Shown: one piece after another, positions 36,666-48,415 of the stretch
How the letters are laid out: each line of letters begins with the position of its first letter
How positions within the stretch are numbered: position 1 is the stretch's first letter
Assembly: GCF_017654505.1 (NCBI RefSeq)
Contig: NC_054537.1
Coordinates: 68,776,145 to 68,840,144 of the forward strand
Direction of reading: 5' to 3'
Length of the DNA stretch: 64,000 nt
Origin: Polyodon spathula
Taxonomy: Eukaryota; Chordata; Actinopteri; Acipenseriformes; Polyodontidae
Made by a program: the position numbers and the translations under genes
Notes under the pieces: generated by a model
Told to the model about the DNA's origin: nothing
The model's input: only the letters and a program-made list of their open reading frames with translations
Databases searched by the model: none

Positions 36666-37682
36666 CTAAATTTATAGCATTTTGATTAAATATGACAGCA
36701 TCAGAACAGACTGTACACATTATTTCCAGAAGTAGTGTTAAGAGAATTTCCCTTTGGCATATAGTCTTGTGAGATATTAAACACTGCTGAATAAACCTAT
36801 ATGATAACATAGAGCTGAAATCGTTCATTCACACTATGGTACAGTTCACAAGTCAAGCAACAAATATAGCCTCATTTTACTTCGCATTAACTTCTGTTAC
36901 TATATGCAGCTAACCTCTCCAAAAACATATAACATGGAAATAATATGAATATTCCTAAATCCCTGCCAACACTCTAGCACATATTTTATATTGTTGAAAA
37001 TGAAAATTACTAAAACTGTGGTTTTAATGGGTTTTTTTTTGTTTGTTTGTTTGTTTGAATTTAGTCATTCCAACCGAGTTAGGAATATTCAATGCCGTGT
37101 GCTACTTTAATGCAGAGTGAAAATGCTGAGATAGCCAGATTATTTATTTATTTATTTATTTAGAACCGTGAATAGACAACGCATTAGAAAGCTGGGAGAT
37201 TTTTTTTTTTTTTTTTTATCAAACAGAAAACCAGTTTACACAAAACTTTTAAAATTATTGTCAATTTCATGGACACTATATTTTGTCATTAATTTATAAT
37301 ATATATATATTTTTTTTTAAAACTTGCATAATCAATGTCTTGTATTACAATTATATTGTCATCCTGCATCACTTAGCCACTGGGCTGTCTGGCAACACAA
37401 TTTCTTCTCCATCACAGCGGCTGTTCTCCTTAGCAAGGCACCTTGGGAAGAATCGTATGGTGTGATGTATCCAGCCTTGGCAGGCATCTGCTGCAATGTC
37501 AGAACAAGCCAAATCTTAGCTTGTGACCTGCTCCTGGGGGTTGTAGTCATAACCCATCCACCTCCAAGAGGAAAAACACTCCTCAACTGGATTAAAAACG
37601 GGGAGTATAGTGGAAGGAAAAGTAGTGAAGTGCAGCAAACTATTGCTGTAAAAGGCGTCATTAGGGACATATTTCAAACTGA
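36666..37682. other. Unassigned DNA
   Basis: AT-rich, with (TTTA)n at about 37141-37162 and poly-T at 37201-37217. A plus-strand 126-codon frame (37324-37704) contains no known motif. Confidence 0.45.
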
Positions 37683-37767
37683 CACCTCATACACTACACA
37701 CTGAAGTCTCACACATTACACACTGAAATGATATGCGGTACATACTGAAATCTCATACACTATGTAG
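37683..37767. repeat. Short minisatellite, left part
   Basis: About three units of CATACACTACACACTGAAAT type, roughly 25 bp each. The same motif (CTACACATTGAAATCGCATG) resumes at 39206-39252, so the array is interrupted by the insertion at 37768-39205. Confidence 0.7.
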
Positions 37768-39205
37768 CAGTGGTGTAATCAGAATTCTGTAAGTAACAAT
37801 TAACTACACTCCAAACTTGCAAGGAACTCAAAATCAACCTATTAAGAACCGTGATGTTTCACCTTACAATGACATTTAGAGCCACTACTGCTGTTATCAA
37901 ACACACAAATTAAATACCGGTTTAGATCCCAAGTCCAAGTCCATTGCAAACTTGTCGAGTGCTTATAGGTCTTGGTTTTATAACTGTTTAAAGCATGATT
38001 TGCATGGGACTGAAAAACTGTTGTCCTCAGAGTTGGTCAAAAGTAGAGGACATCTAGTAACCTCCCAGACATGAATTCATTTTTTTCAATGAAAGTGGGT
38101 ACATTCTAAATGAAATACAATGTTTTGGCCTGAGAAGGCGTTTTTGTGCATGACTTGTAAATAATGAACCAGGGTAAATAACTAATTCCATTGTACCTTC
38201 TTTTCCAAAGCCTACAATAACCATTTAATCCTTTAAGTGATGTGTATTTCCATACATATCTTCAAATGCACCGTTAAAAGCACAGATTTTTTAAGAGCCG
38301 TCAATTATGTTTTGTATTTTCGTCTGTCCCCAATTTGGTTATGCACAATCATTGTGTTGTACTGAACTGTAGAATCTCAGGACAGATTGTACCCATTTTA
38401 ATATTATATTATAGTTTATTGCGAAGGCTGGTATTGGTTTGAGGCGAATACCCTGGAAATGCTGATTTAAGTGTAACATAACACTGACATAGTCGATTCG
38501 CACAGGAGTAAAAAGACACAAGACGTCTGAGTTTTACATTTTAGAGTAGGTCCTGAGGTCCTGTAAAATAATCTCAGGACGTCTGAGAAAAGAAATGGAT
38601 GGTTCGCACGGGACTGAATTTCATCAATGTCGCTAACAATTCTGAAACCACCTGTTATATGCTGATTTTCAGTCCTGCTGAATCATGCTTTAGATAGCAC
38701 ATCTGATACATCTGGTGGTCCCTGCTGGAAACATTGGTACTTGAAATGAAAAAGTTGAAAACCACTGGTTTAAAGGCAGTAGGACAAATGAAAAAAAAAA
38801 AATCACAGATTTTTTAAGTTCTTTTTTTTCTTTTCCCTTAATGCTTGCATTAGCTGAGGCAATAATTTCTATATTAATCTTCAACTTCGATGTCTCATCA
38901 CACATCAGTTTGAACAGTATGTGCACATGTTGTCCAATCGAAGGAGTTGAAGGCTGAATCTGGTGTAAAAATGACAGGACTGCCCAGTCACAACTAGATA
39001 TGTGTTTGACTTTTGTTTGTTTGTTATGTAAATGTGCTTAGGTGGGGAGCGAAGCAAACACCTCAAACGGATCAGAGCTGTCATTGGTTGGGACAGGGGT
39101 TTACAGTGTCGCAGTGTGGCTGACATTATTTTCACTCTCACATCATTGAATGTTGAATTTTTTGTGGGTTCAAACACCCAAAACCACCCCTTAGCTATGC
39201 CACTG
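37768..39205. mobile_element. hAT-like non-autonomous element inserted in a minisatellite
   Basis: Left end CAGTGGTGTAATC and the complement of the right end CAGTGGCATAGCTAAGG resemble hAT termini (CAGTGGCGTAGC-type). The 8-bp flanks CTATGTAG and CTACATAT agree at 5 positions, with two of three mismatches being transitions, which fits an old 8-bp hAT duplication. The interior (1.4 kb) has no transposase I can recognise but contains imperfect palindromes, for example GACGTCTGAG near 38522 and CAGGACGTCTG near 38576. Confidence 0.6.
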
Positions 39206-39252
39206 CTACATATTAAGATCTCATATGCTACACATTGAAATCGCATGTACTA

Positions 39253-39850
39253 CATAATTTAAAAAAAGATATGCAAGCACAAACATATTGAGGCTATTGT
39301 CTTCCTCAGTGTGTAGTCAAACAAAGTTAATGACATTTGTATCTAGTTATTGGTGATTATTACAAATAGTTAATTCATGAATTGTTAAAGGAAAAGATAC
39401 AACCTTACAATAAAACAGTACACGTCAGTTGTTTCTCACTAATTTATTTCTGAATATTTTGCAACAATACAATTACATAAATGGAACCATTGTAACTTCC
39501 TCATTTAACTCTCTTGGAGATTCCTTTCATAGCTTGTGTATCCATTTTGCTTCTTTTTGTAATAATAGTAAATGGATTCTTAACCAATTCAACACCCACT
39601 GGGGTCAAATGTTTTCCAACTAATGATTTAGGGTCATAATTCCTGTAGCACTTTTGTGTGCACAAATTCGACTTTTTAATTATTTTAGTTTTACTCACAT
39701 AATAGAATCAACATGGGCATTTCGATAAACACACCAGAAAGAAATGACAGATATCTAACAAAAAGATTTGCAGAGTAAGTTGATAAATACGTTTGATTGT
39801 TTGTTACAAAGTAATCTTGTACGTACATTACCTAAGAGTGGCAGGAATTT
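39253..39850. other. Unassigned DNA
   Basis: No recognisable feature; it may include decayed 5' sequence of the Penelope-like element that follows. Confidence 0.4.
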
Positions 39851-39854
39851 GATT

Positions 39855-40345
39855 GGATTAACACATTAAAGCTTTAGTACAGTCATTGCCCTCTTATGGT
39901 AAAGATACTACAGATTTTCTGAACAAAGTCATGACTACTGATAATGTATCACTCTCAGATTTAATGTGCTCTATGGACGTTACGAGCTTGTATACTTGTA
40001 TTTTCTTATAGATCGGGTCAGAGACTATGCAATACTTTCTGGACAAGAGGGAGGAATTAGCTCCACTGCCTCAATATCTAATGCAATTAGCAGAAGCAGA
40101 TTAATAAATAATTATTTGACATTTGAGGAGGTATATTATTTACAGATTTAAAGAGCTGCGATGGGTTTGTCTTTTGCATCTAATTAAGCACATTTATTTA
40201 TGTGTAGATTTGAGTTAAATTATGTACAAGAACAACAAGAACAACCCCTAAATGTTTGTCATGTGAAAACATGGAAAATTGTTATAGATACACAGACAAC
40301 GTGTTTTTTTTAATTTTTTTATTTGGACATTTAATTCATTAGAAT
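39855..40345 (+). pseudogene. Penelope-like element reverse transcriptase fragment
   Basis: The plus strand encodes [14 protein letters not shown], then [10 protein letters not shown] (motif A, DVTSLYTNI in the family). After a frame change come ETMQYFLDKREE, NNYLTFEEVYYLQI, AAMGLSFASN (normally KGVAMGTPFAPSYANLF), LFMCRFELNYVQEQ, and finally CYRYTDNVFF. The last is the catalytic motif, RYIDDVF in the family, and here the second Asp is Asn. The order is that of the palm of Penelope/Neptune-type RTs, which are related to telomerase. No GIY-YIG endonuclease is visible. Several stops make it inactive. Confidence 0.8.
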
Positions 40346-43300
40346 TAACTGGATCTACTACAAAGTATCACATTACAGAATATCACATTACAGATAAGAG
40401 CAGTTAAAAAGCACAGTAAAATCAGTAGAAAAGAAGATCAAATTCAAATAAGAGCAAAATAAAGAATACAGTAAATAATTACATTTAAGAATGATTTCAA
40501 ATAAGAGCAATTACAAAAAACATGAATATGGATACCTATAAGAGTAAATTAAGTACAAGATACAGGAAATAGTTATAATTAAGAACAGTAGTAGAATACA
40601 GCAAAGTATGGAGCAGTTCAGTGGAAGTATAAGATGATGCAAGTACTGGTGCAATTAGGTGCAATATAGCCCAGTATAGTTATAAGTGGTCCCTGCATTG
40701 TCTCCTGTAGGATTAAAGCAGTTTATTATTGGACTCAAGAAGTTTAACAAATGTTTGAACTCACAGAACGCAGAATTTATTGGGCACATCCTATGTCTCA
40801 TTGATTCCTTCTTTTTAGCAATCTAAGCCTCACTAATATTTGAATTCTGCTGTTAACTCTTATTTCTATAAACATGATATTCATCACGGACCAGGGGTTC
40901 AGAAACCCAACATCTGACTTCTGTTTTCATATGTGTATATTCTGGTTAGTAACTATTCCTGCTTGTATAAGAAACGGTGTTGTGAATGGAATCACAACTC
41001 TATGTGTAGGTTTTCTTATACATTATTACAGTGCACAATGTCATTAAACATTTAAATATATGGTATGTTAAAATATTAAATAATGAATCCACCTTGAAAG
41101 ATGATGACTTCATAAAACTAATTAACTACAATAATAGCTGCATTAAGATTCTCCCTCTGGGCTTATCCCTTGTGACTGGCCAATACTATATGAATATTTC
41201 TTAACATTTTCCTTATGTATAGTTAAATTACGAAAGGTCTTAGGGAAATCTAAAATGATGAGTAGAATTCAAAATCTCCAAACTGTGTTCACTGATGAGA
41301 TTGACTTGGAGTTAACAATATATACTCCCTAACACTTTACCCATGAGTATGAGTTAAAACAGGCATTTAAATAAATAAACAACTTAAGAGGAAACAAGAT
41401 GTCATTAATTATTACAGCAAATGCAAATATGTATAGAAAAGACGTTAATAAATGTGTAACTTTTTGGTCTTATTATTACTATTTGAAATATCCCTTCCTC
41501 TCTGCTAGTACAGCTTCCAATATACTGTACAAAAATACATTCTAGTCATGAGTTTGTACCAGTAGGATCTGAAATCATGTCAGTAGTAACCCCTGTTTTC
41601 AGGGCCAGAGAAAGGCCTATGCAGCCGTCTGAGGTGGAAAAAAAAAAAAAAGTAAAAATGAATGCAAGGAATTTGCATTATGTGAGAAGCACCACTCCCC
41701 GGTGACATTTAGCACCACGGTAACTGGCATCGTACTAATCCTGTCCAAACACGCTCTTCCGCATGGTATGGAGTGATCGATAATACATTTAGTTAGTTCT
41801 CTCTATTATGCTGTTCTATAGAGAAAATTGCTTTATGACTGATTTATTTATCATCTGTAATGGAGACGCGATTTCAAGAAGTAAGCCGCTATACAGGGTT
41901 AATAATTTAAATGTATGTGAATGTAGGGTATTTTGACAGCAAATACCAATGCTAATAAACTGTGTTCAATAAGTCCCTAATCAATTGATAAAAAAAAAAA
42001 AAAAGAATTAAATCTGAATTTTCACACGACACTGACAATGTTTCTAACCTGTAAACAGACATGTAATACTATTTAATTGAAACCAGTCAAGGACATAAGC
42101 TGAATTCAGCAGTAATTATTAATATTACAATTTTTTTAAAGCTTACTAGCTAAGCTACTGTCATCCCATTCAAATCTTCCTACTTACCCATATTTGTTAT
42201 TACTGATGTGACCAGACGGCTCTGTGTGAGACACTTTTCTTCTGAAGACACTTTGGCATAACACCGGGACAGACTGAAACAGTTCAGGTTTACAGACTCC
42301 CATCATCACCAATGCATTTAACAGAGGTGTGTAGGGTTAATCAATTGATCAGTGGTAAGCCATTTGTGTATCTCAATTACAACTGAGACATGTATTAATA
42401 ATGATAAACTTGTGAACTAGTGTATTTCATGTTTGTGTATTTGTTTCTCATACAGACAGTGTTTGCTGTCTTCATGTTTAATAGCCTATGTGCCTACCCT
42501 AAAGAAAAAAGAAAAAAGGCATTCATTGGGACTTGTGTGTAGTCTAAAAACGTGAAGTTAGTTTAATTATAGTGACGTGTGTAATTAGACTGACAGTATT
42601 GAGGAGATAGTAGTTGTCATGACATCTCTGTTGTCCTTTCTGCTAATTTGTTTTACAAGTTTGTTTTGTCAAAACGTATGGTATATTGGGAGTGTGTTCT
42701 TTTGATAATATAGTCACGTAATTTACTGCAGTACTTTTGTTTCCCAATGCATTTCCCACGTTTGACGGTTCAGATTGATGGCAAATTGTGATCCATGTGT
42801 GCTACATAAATTAAAATGCTATGGGCCAGATCTTCGATCTTCACGCAATCCCCTCGCTAAATTTGTGCCTCGCAAAAAAATTGTGCTTTGGCACAAAATG
42901 AGAGATATTCCAAAACGTCACAAAGCAGTTGCGAGACATTGGAATATAGCAGTTTTTTGAGCAATTCGCAAATCTTGTTTGTGCCTCGCAAAACCGTCTG
43001 CGCATTCACTACCAATATAGCAACTGCACACAACAGCCAAGCGAGAATGCAGAATGATGGACAGTCACCATTAGTAATGCGACGAGCTGCTATCATTGCT
43101 GTTGCCACAGTATGTACCAATATAACAGCAGACAAGAACACACAATATATTGTGCACACATACATACGGACCTTTCAAATACACAATTGGCTCCATAGCT
43201 AGGTGCCAAGTTTTCAAATTAATGAACTGATAATGCCACTGTTTTATTGAATGCAGACAGTATTGTATCATGAGGAAATACTGCATAGGTTTCTTTAAAG

Positions 43301-43741
43301 GCCAGCTGATCTGACATAGCAGTATGTTTTTGAAGTTAAATAAAATAAAGGCTTTGATTACTGTCTGTTTTTTTTTTTTAATTATTATTTTTTTTTAATA
43401 TAAGTCGTGCCGTGACAAAGTCTACTGTGGTAGCGCACGCTCTGATTTGTAAATGTAACAAATTCATTCAACTGCAAAGTAATCATCAATCAAGCATTTT
43501 TATATACACAATACATAGAAATGCATTATGTTATTCATTCTACTCACCCATTTGAACATCATGATTAAGCCCAGTTTGTAAGGTTTTGAGTGTCACCGGA
43601 ATGGATTTTTTTCATTATTTATTTATTTTTTGTAAGAAAATTAATTAATTCTAAATACTCCACTAAATGTTAATTGTAGCCTACTATAATTTAGCAGTAA
43701 ATTAACAGTCTCTGTACAATTAGCAACATCAATATTCAAGA
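40346..43741. other. Unassigned AT-rich DNA
   Basis: 40370-40640 is A-rich with recurring ATAAGAGCA motifs. CAGGGCCAGAGAAAGGCC near 41600 resembles a hAT end, without a partner. Around 42860-43000 TTTGTGCCTCGCAAAA occurs twice, near 42863 and 42980. Plus/minus frames of about 100 codons at 42857-43202 are unrecognised. A poly-A/poly-T region flanks 43370-43400. Confidence 0.45.
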
Positions 43742-43870
43742 CTGGACAGCTGCATAAACGGCCAGAAATTACAATTAACAGAACTGTTTGTCATGCCTCA
43801 GCTAATATATGAATGGACTGCTGCAGAGAAAATACAGGTCTTTGATTGTTTGATCATATCACCGGTCTGG
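43742..43870 (+). mobile_element. Three-copy interspersed repeat, copy C (partial)
   Basis: ACTGGACAGCTGCATAAAC, CAGCTAATATATGAATGGAC, CTGCAGAGAAAATACAGG and TTGTTTGATCATATC correspond in order to the end of copy A (20489-20660), with substitutions. The Gmr1-like element begins 150 bp downstream. Confidence 0.5.
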
Positions 43871-44023
43871 CTTTAGGAAAACATAAACATGCCTTTCACA
43901 GCAAGAGTGCCCAGATGGTGATTGGCTCTTCAAAGTGCAGCTGCTCACCCCTACACCCATAATACACAGCAATCTATGGAATAGATTAATAAAGCAACAG
44001 GCCACAAGATGGGTGTATGACGT

Positions 44024-44624
44024 TGTGATGAGTCAAAGGGATTTCGGTCTGTGATTCAACCTCCCGACAGTAGATGGCATCAAAGCAACTCGGGACTTCC
44101 CTTACCAAGATCTCGTGACCATGGCAAAAGTCATCTTTTTGAGGGGCGGCACCTTGGTGAGCGGCGGAAGTACAAGTATGTAAATTCCAGCCACTGGAGT
44201 CAAGTGAAGGATAAGGACACTTGTCAGTTGGGAATTGGTGTTCCACTGACTACAGAGGCGGGACATTACATACTAAAGGGAACGTACTACTGTGTTTGGG
44301 GTTGGTCCGAAAGTAAAATAGGAGGAGTAATGGGTGGAGGGAGAGACTGGTTTGGTGCAGCGGGATTTTTAAAACAAACAAAAAAAAAACACTAACATTT
44401 CTTTTGTGTTTTTTTGTTTATGTATGGTTCGCCATGAAGACAATTAAAGACGAGTCATCACGGTTTGTTTTGGATTTCACCCCTGCACTCCTTCCCTCAC
44501 ACCATTTTGTTTTCTTTTGTTATTTAATTATTTTGTTGTGTATAGATAATAAAAATAAATTATTTTATTTCTGTACACATAAATTACTGTCTGGACATTC
44601 CATTTAATACACTCTCGCCTCACA
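44024..44624 (+). repeat. 5' LTR
   Basis: 601 bp, TGTGATGAGTC...CTCGCCTCACA. U3 holds GC-rich blocks (GGGGCGGCACC, GGCGGAAG) that could bind Sp1-like factors. AATAAAAATAAA near 44549 is a plausible polyadenylation signal close to the LTR end. Confidence 0.97.
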
Positions 44625-44626
44625 CG

Positions 44627-44640
44627 TGGTGTCAGAAGTG
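44627..44640 (+). promoter_or_regulatory. Primer binding site, tRNA-Leu-like
   Basis: TGGTGTCAGAAGTG begins 2 bp after the LTR. It matches the complement of a vertebrate leucine tRNA 3' end (TGGTGTCAGGAGTGG) except at one or two positions. Confidence 0.8.
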
Positions 44641-44643
44641 AAA

Positions 44644-45590
44644 ATGGATCCAGCTACAGTTTTGGCAATGTTTAGGGAGCAGGAGGAGAAGCGAGAGGAG
44701 AGAAACACGGCACCAGGAACAGCTCGCCCAGTTCTTTGGACAGCTGGTGGAAAAACTATCAATATCAACATCAGAGAGAGCGGTTGCCCGGATGTTTGCA
44801 GCTCAGCCTAAACTTCAGAAGATGACCTCGGAAGATGATCCCGAGGCTTTCTTGATTACTTTTGAGAGAGTGGCAGAGGCTGCAGAGTGGCCTAGGGAAC
44901 ACTGGGCCATGAAATTGGCACCCTGTCTGACAGGGGAAGCTCAGGCAGCGTATCAAGCCCTGACGGCCACGAATGCAGGGGACTATATTAAAGTAAAAGA
45001 AGCCATTCTCTCACGCCTCGGGATCACGGAGAAAACATACCGGCGCCGTTTTCGGGAATACCAGGTGTCCAAGGGGATGCGGCCCCGGGTTGCGGGACAA
45101 TATCTTTTAGATCAGTGCACCCGGTGGCTGCGGCCAGAAGAACATACACCCCAAGAACTGGTGCAGAAAATAGTTATAGAACAGTTCGCGTCTATACTAC
45201 CGCCAGGGAATCGTAAGTGGATTAAGAGGAATCGACCTACCACTCTCGAGGATGCCATCCTCCTGGCGGAGGCCTACGAAGACGCAAACGAAGGCGCCGG
45301 GTCAGACCCCACTCCTGCCCCTAAACTAACTCGGACCAACCAACCTATGAAGCCCAGAGGGGGTAACCAGACATTCAGACCATGGAGGTCGAGCTTAGCC
45401 CCATCCTGGGCGGGAGAGAATCCCCCTAACCTGCCGGTCGCGGACTCGCAGGACAGATTAACTCCGTTGATGCCTCCTAACCAAGTGTGCTGCCAATGTA
45501 ATGAGCCTGGACACATTGCCAGGAATTGTCCAGTCCAGGGAATGTCGGGAGGGCCCTTATCAGTTAAGAGTACAGGTCGGGGGAAAGAGT
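44644..45590 (+). pseudogene. gag with SCAN-like capsid and CCHC knuckle
   Basis: The start is ATG 44644 (MDPATVLAMFREQEEKREER), 4 bp after the primer site. A one-base frameshift near 44710 moves the rest into the frame that opens at 44747. The capsid part (DDPEAFLITFERVAEAAEWP, LAPCLTGEAQAAYQAL, SKGMRPRVAGQYLLDQCTRW, about nt 44835-45260) resembles the SCAN domain, which is thought to derive from Gmr1-like gag. A perfect CX2CX4HX4C knuckle (CCQCNEPGHIARNC) lies at about 45486-45529. The protein would assemble the particle and bind RNA. The frameshift disables full-length gag here. The gag frame closes at 45676, overlapping protease in another frame. Confidence 0.92.
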
Positions 45591-46211
45591 ACTTACGCAT
45601 TTGCGGACTCTGGGTTTGCACAAACATTGATTCGGCAAGCTCTCTTGGATGGGATAGCCTGGGAGCCACAGGGTAAAGTGACTATCTCCTGTATTCATGG
45701 AGAAACTCGGGTTTATCCCACCACTAAAGTTAGACTTATTGTAGGTGATTATTCAGCTTACGTTAAAGTGGCTGTAGCGCAATGTTTACCATACCCTGTT
45801 CTCCTGGGAAGAGACTGGCCGTTTTTTGATCGTATTTTAGGTCGGGAAATGGTCTTAGTTTCTACCAGGGGACAATTAAAGCAACAGGAGAAAACAATTG
45901 GCGAGATTTTTCCGTTGCAATCCGATCTGTTTAACCCTAAAATCCGCCCAAGAAAAACAAAAAGAGAGCATCGGGTGGAAAAATATGAGGGAACTCTGAG
46001 ACGACAAGGGGAGGGGTCTGACACAAAAGTAAACCAATCGCTTAAACGGCAAGGAAAGGGAGTAGGTATTCAGTGTAACCGGGGCTGCGAGGTTACTGAG
46101 GTGGAAGGTCATGTAATAAAAGACACTCCTCTCCGTGTACCTAACCATTGGGACCGAGATATTGACTTGGGATATGAACAACAAAATGATCCCACGTTAC
46201 GGTATGCTTGA
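45540..46211 (+). pseudogene. Retroelement aspartic protease region
   Basis: The frame open from 45501 contains YAFADSGFAQTLIRQALL, with the catalytic Asp-Ser-Gly of retroviral-type proteases (45606-45614), then a flap-like ISCIHGETRVYPTTKVRL and VLLGRDWP, the usual C-terminal motif. Its frame differs by one from gag, either a frameshift signal or damage near 45540-45600. It is followed by a basic linker (RPRKTKREHR) and ends in TGA at 46209; integrase continues in the same frame after that stop. It would cut the gag-pol polyprotein into mature parts. Confidence 0.88.
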
Positions 46212-46214
46212 AAA

Positions 46215-47010
46215 CAGGTTAGATATATCGAGGGGAAGGATATGCAGGAAGGACAACTGGTGGTATTTCCGCATTTTTCTGTATCTGGGCACTTATTATA
46301 TAGAATAACCCGGGCTCCCGGGACGGGACAGCTCGTAAAACAGTTATTAGTTCCTAGGCCTTTTCAGTCAGAAGTCATGAGATTGGCGCATGACATTCCA
46401 TTTTCAGGTCATCTGGGAACAGAAAAGACTCAGGAACGAATTCTGGCCCGTTTTTTTTTGGCCTGGGGTTTATGGATGAGGAAGTATGTATTGGAGTGTC
46501 CTGAATGTCAATTAGCTAACCCTAAGTCAGTTCGCCCCGCACCTCTGGTTCCACTTCCAATTATTGGGGTACCGTTTTTCAGGATTGGTGTAGATTTAGT
46601 AGGCCCTCTGGAGGGAACAGAGTCAGGATATCGGTATATTTTAGTAGTAGTGGACTACGCAACGAGATATCCAGAAGCTGTTCCCTTACGCTCTATGAAT
46701 GCAGTAGCCGTAGCGAATGAATTGGTAAAAATATTCTCTAGGGTGGGAATCCCGAAAGAAATTTTCACTGATCAGGGTACTAATTTTATGTCAGACTGTA
46801 TTCAGCAACTATATAAATTATTGAAAATTCCGAGCAGAACCTGAGTTTTTCATCCTCAAACGGATGGGCTTGTTGAACGATTTAATCAGACTTTGAAAAA
46901 TATGTTGCGCCGCTTTGTAGGAAAACGCAATTGGGCTAAACTGCTCCCTACTTGCTCTTTGCAGTTCGCGAGGTCAATCCTCAACGGGGATGGGGGAACA
47001 AGACTCCTGA
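46215..47010 (+). pseudogene. Integrase, placed before the RT
   Basis: The N-terminal zinc domain has H-x6-H (HDIPFSGH) and C-x2-C (CPEC). The catalytic core shows IGVDLVGPL (first Asp), IFTDQGTNFMS (second Asp) and HPQTDGLVERFNQTL (the Glu), so the DDE set is present. A TGA at 46842-46844 interrupts it just before HPQTDG, probably from a CGA by C-to-T change, and a frameshift near 46960 shifts the tail (LFAVREV). The enzyme would insert the cDNA and make the 5-bp duplication seen. Position upstream of RT is the diagnostic feature of this lineage. Confidence 0.92.
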
Positions 47011-47079
47011 TCAGCGTGGAGAGGTAAGCAATCTAATTAATATCATGTGTTTTCTAACGTGCCTGGAAGAACAGCATTT

Positions 47080-48415
47080 GATCGATCATGCTATTATCAC
47101 TCCGCCAGGTCTTAGAGTTAGACAGAGACCGTATTGCATTCCAGAGAGTCGGAGAGATTCTGTCCGGAGGGAGGTGGAGTGTATGTTGAAACTTGGGGTA
47201 ATTTAACCTTCCCGAAGTGAGTGGTGTAGCTCAATAGTACCAATAGACAAGCCAGATGGGTCCTACGATTATGTATCGATTTTTGCTATCTCCAAGTTTT
47301 TTGCATATCCCATGCCTCGAGTAGATGAACTATAGACAAGCTGGGGCAAGCTGTTTATTTCAACTCTGGATCTGACGAAAGGATATTGGCAAATTCCATT
47401 AACGAAAGCCTCTCGTGAGAAAACGGCATTTTCAACCCCAGAGGGTCTTTTTCAATTTTGTACTATGCCGTTCGGACTTCATGGAGCGCCTGCTACTTTT
47501 CAGAGACTAATGGACAGGGTTTTACAACCTCATCGAGAGTATGCAGCTGCGTATATCGATGATGTAGTCATTTATAGTTCTTCCTGGAGAGAACATTTGA
47601 CTAGATTAGAAGCCGTCTTACAGTCTCTGAGGAGGGCGGGGCTCACAGCGAACATGGCAAAGTGCGCTATTGGAAAAGAAGAAACTAAATATTTAGGTTT
47701 CATAATGGGTAAGGGTAGAGTGAAACCGTTGGTTTCAAAAGTCCAGGCTTTGTTGGATTCACCGGTACCTACCACGAAAACCCAGGTGAGATCACTGTTA
47801 GGGTTGGCTGGTTATTACCGCCGCTTTATTCCACACTTTTCCACTATAGCCGCCCCTCTCACTGATCTCACTAAAAAGAACGCTCCAAATAAAATTAAGT
47901 GGAGTGCAGAGTGTCAGACAGCCTTTGAATCTATTAAAACTAATTTGAGTCAGGTCCCAGCATTAATAAGACCGGATTTCAGCCGAGAGTTCGTCCTGCA
48001 GACAGACGCATCGCAGACTGGTCTGGGGGCGGTTCTGTCCCAGGAGAGAGATGGTATAGAACACCCGATACTATACATCAGTCGAAAGTTACTGCCCAGA
48101 GAACAGAGGTATTCGGTAGTGGAGAAAGAATGCCTGGCAGTGAAATGGGCAGTGGAATCTTTAAAATACTATCTTCTGGGACGACCCTTTGTACTCATCA
48201 CAGATCACGCTTCTTTAAAGTGGTTAGACACGATGAAGGATTCAAACGCTAGGATTACGCGGTGGTACCTGGCGCTCCAACCCTTCGCCTTTCAAATAAG
48301 GTATCATGCGGGTAAGTTACATCAAAATGCTGATTTTTTTTCCCGGGAGGGAGGAAAAAGGGAAGGGTTAAAGGTTTCCGAGTGTTCCTTCGGCTCCACT
48401 CTGAGGGGTGGGATA
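47080..48415 (+). pseudogene. Reverse transcriptase and RNase H
   Basis: The RT starts around RQRPYCIPESRRDSVRREVE and LGVI, a stop (TAA 47204-47206) follows, then SEWCSSIVPIDKPDGSYDYV, a short deletion, FISTLDLTKGYWQIPL (motif A), MPFGLHGAPATFQRLMD (motif B) and AAYIDDVVIYSS (catalytic YIDD). A second stop (TAG) is near 47332. From 47465 the frame is open through RNase H: LQTDASQTGLGAVLSQ, VEKECLAVKWAVES, LITDHASLKWL and HQNADFFSR (family: NADALSR). The frame has no stop before the LTR and runs to 48838 within it. RT copies the RNA and RNase H removes it. Two stops and the deletion make this copy inactive. Confidence 0.93.
48403..48415 (+). promoter_or_regulatory. Polypurine tract
   Basis: GAGGGGTGGGATA directly precedes the 3' LTR and is the expected plus-strand primer site. 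Confidence 0.85.
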
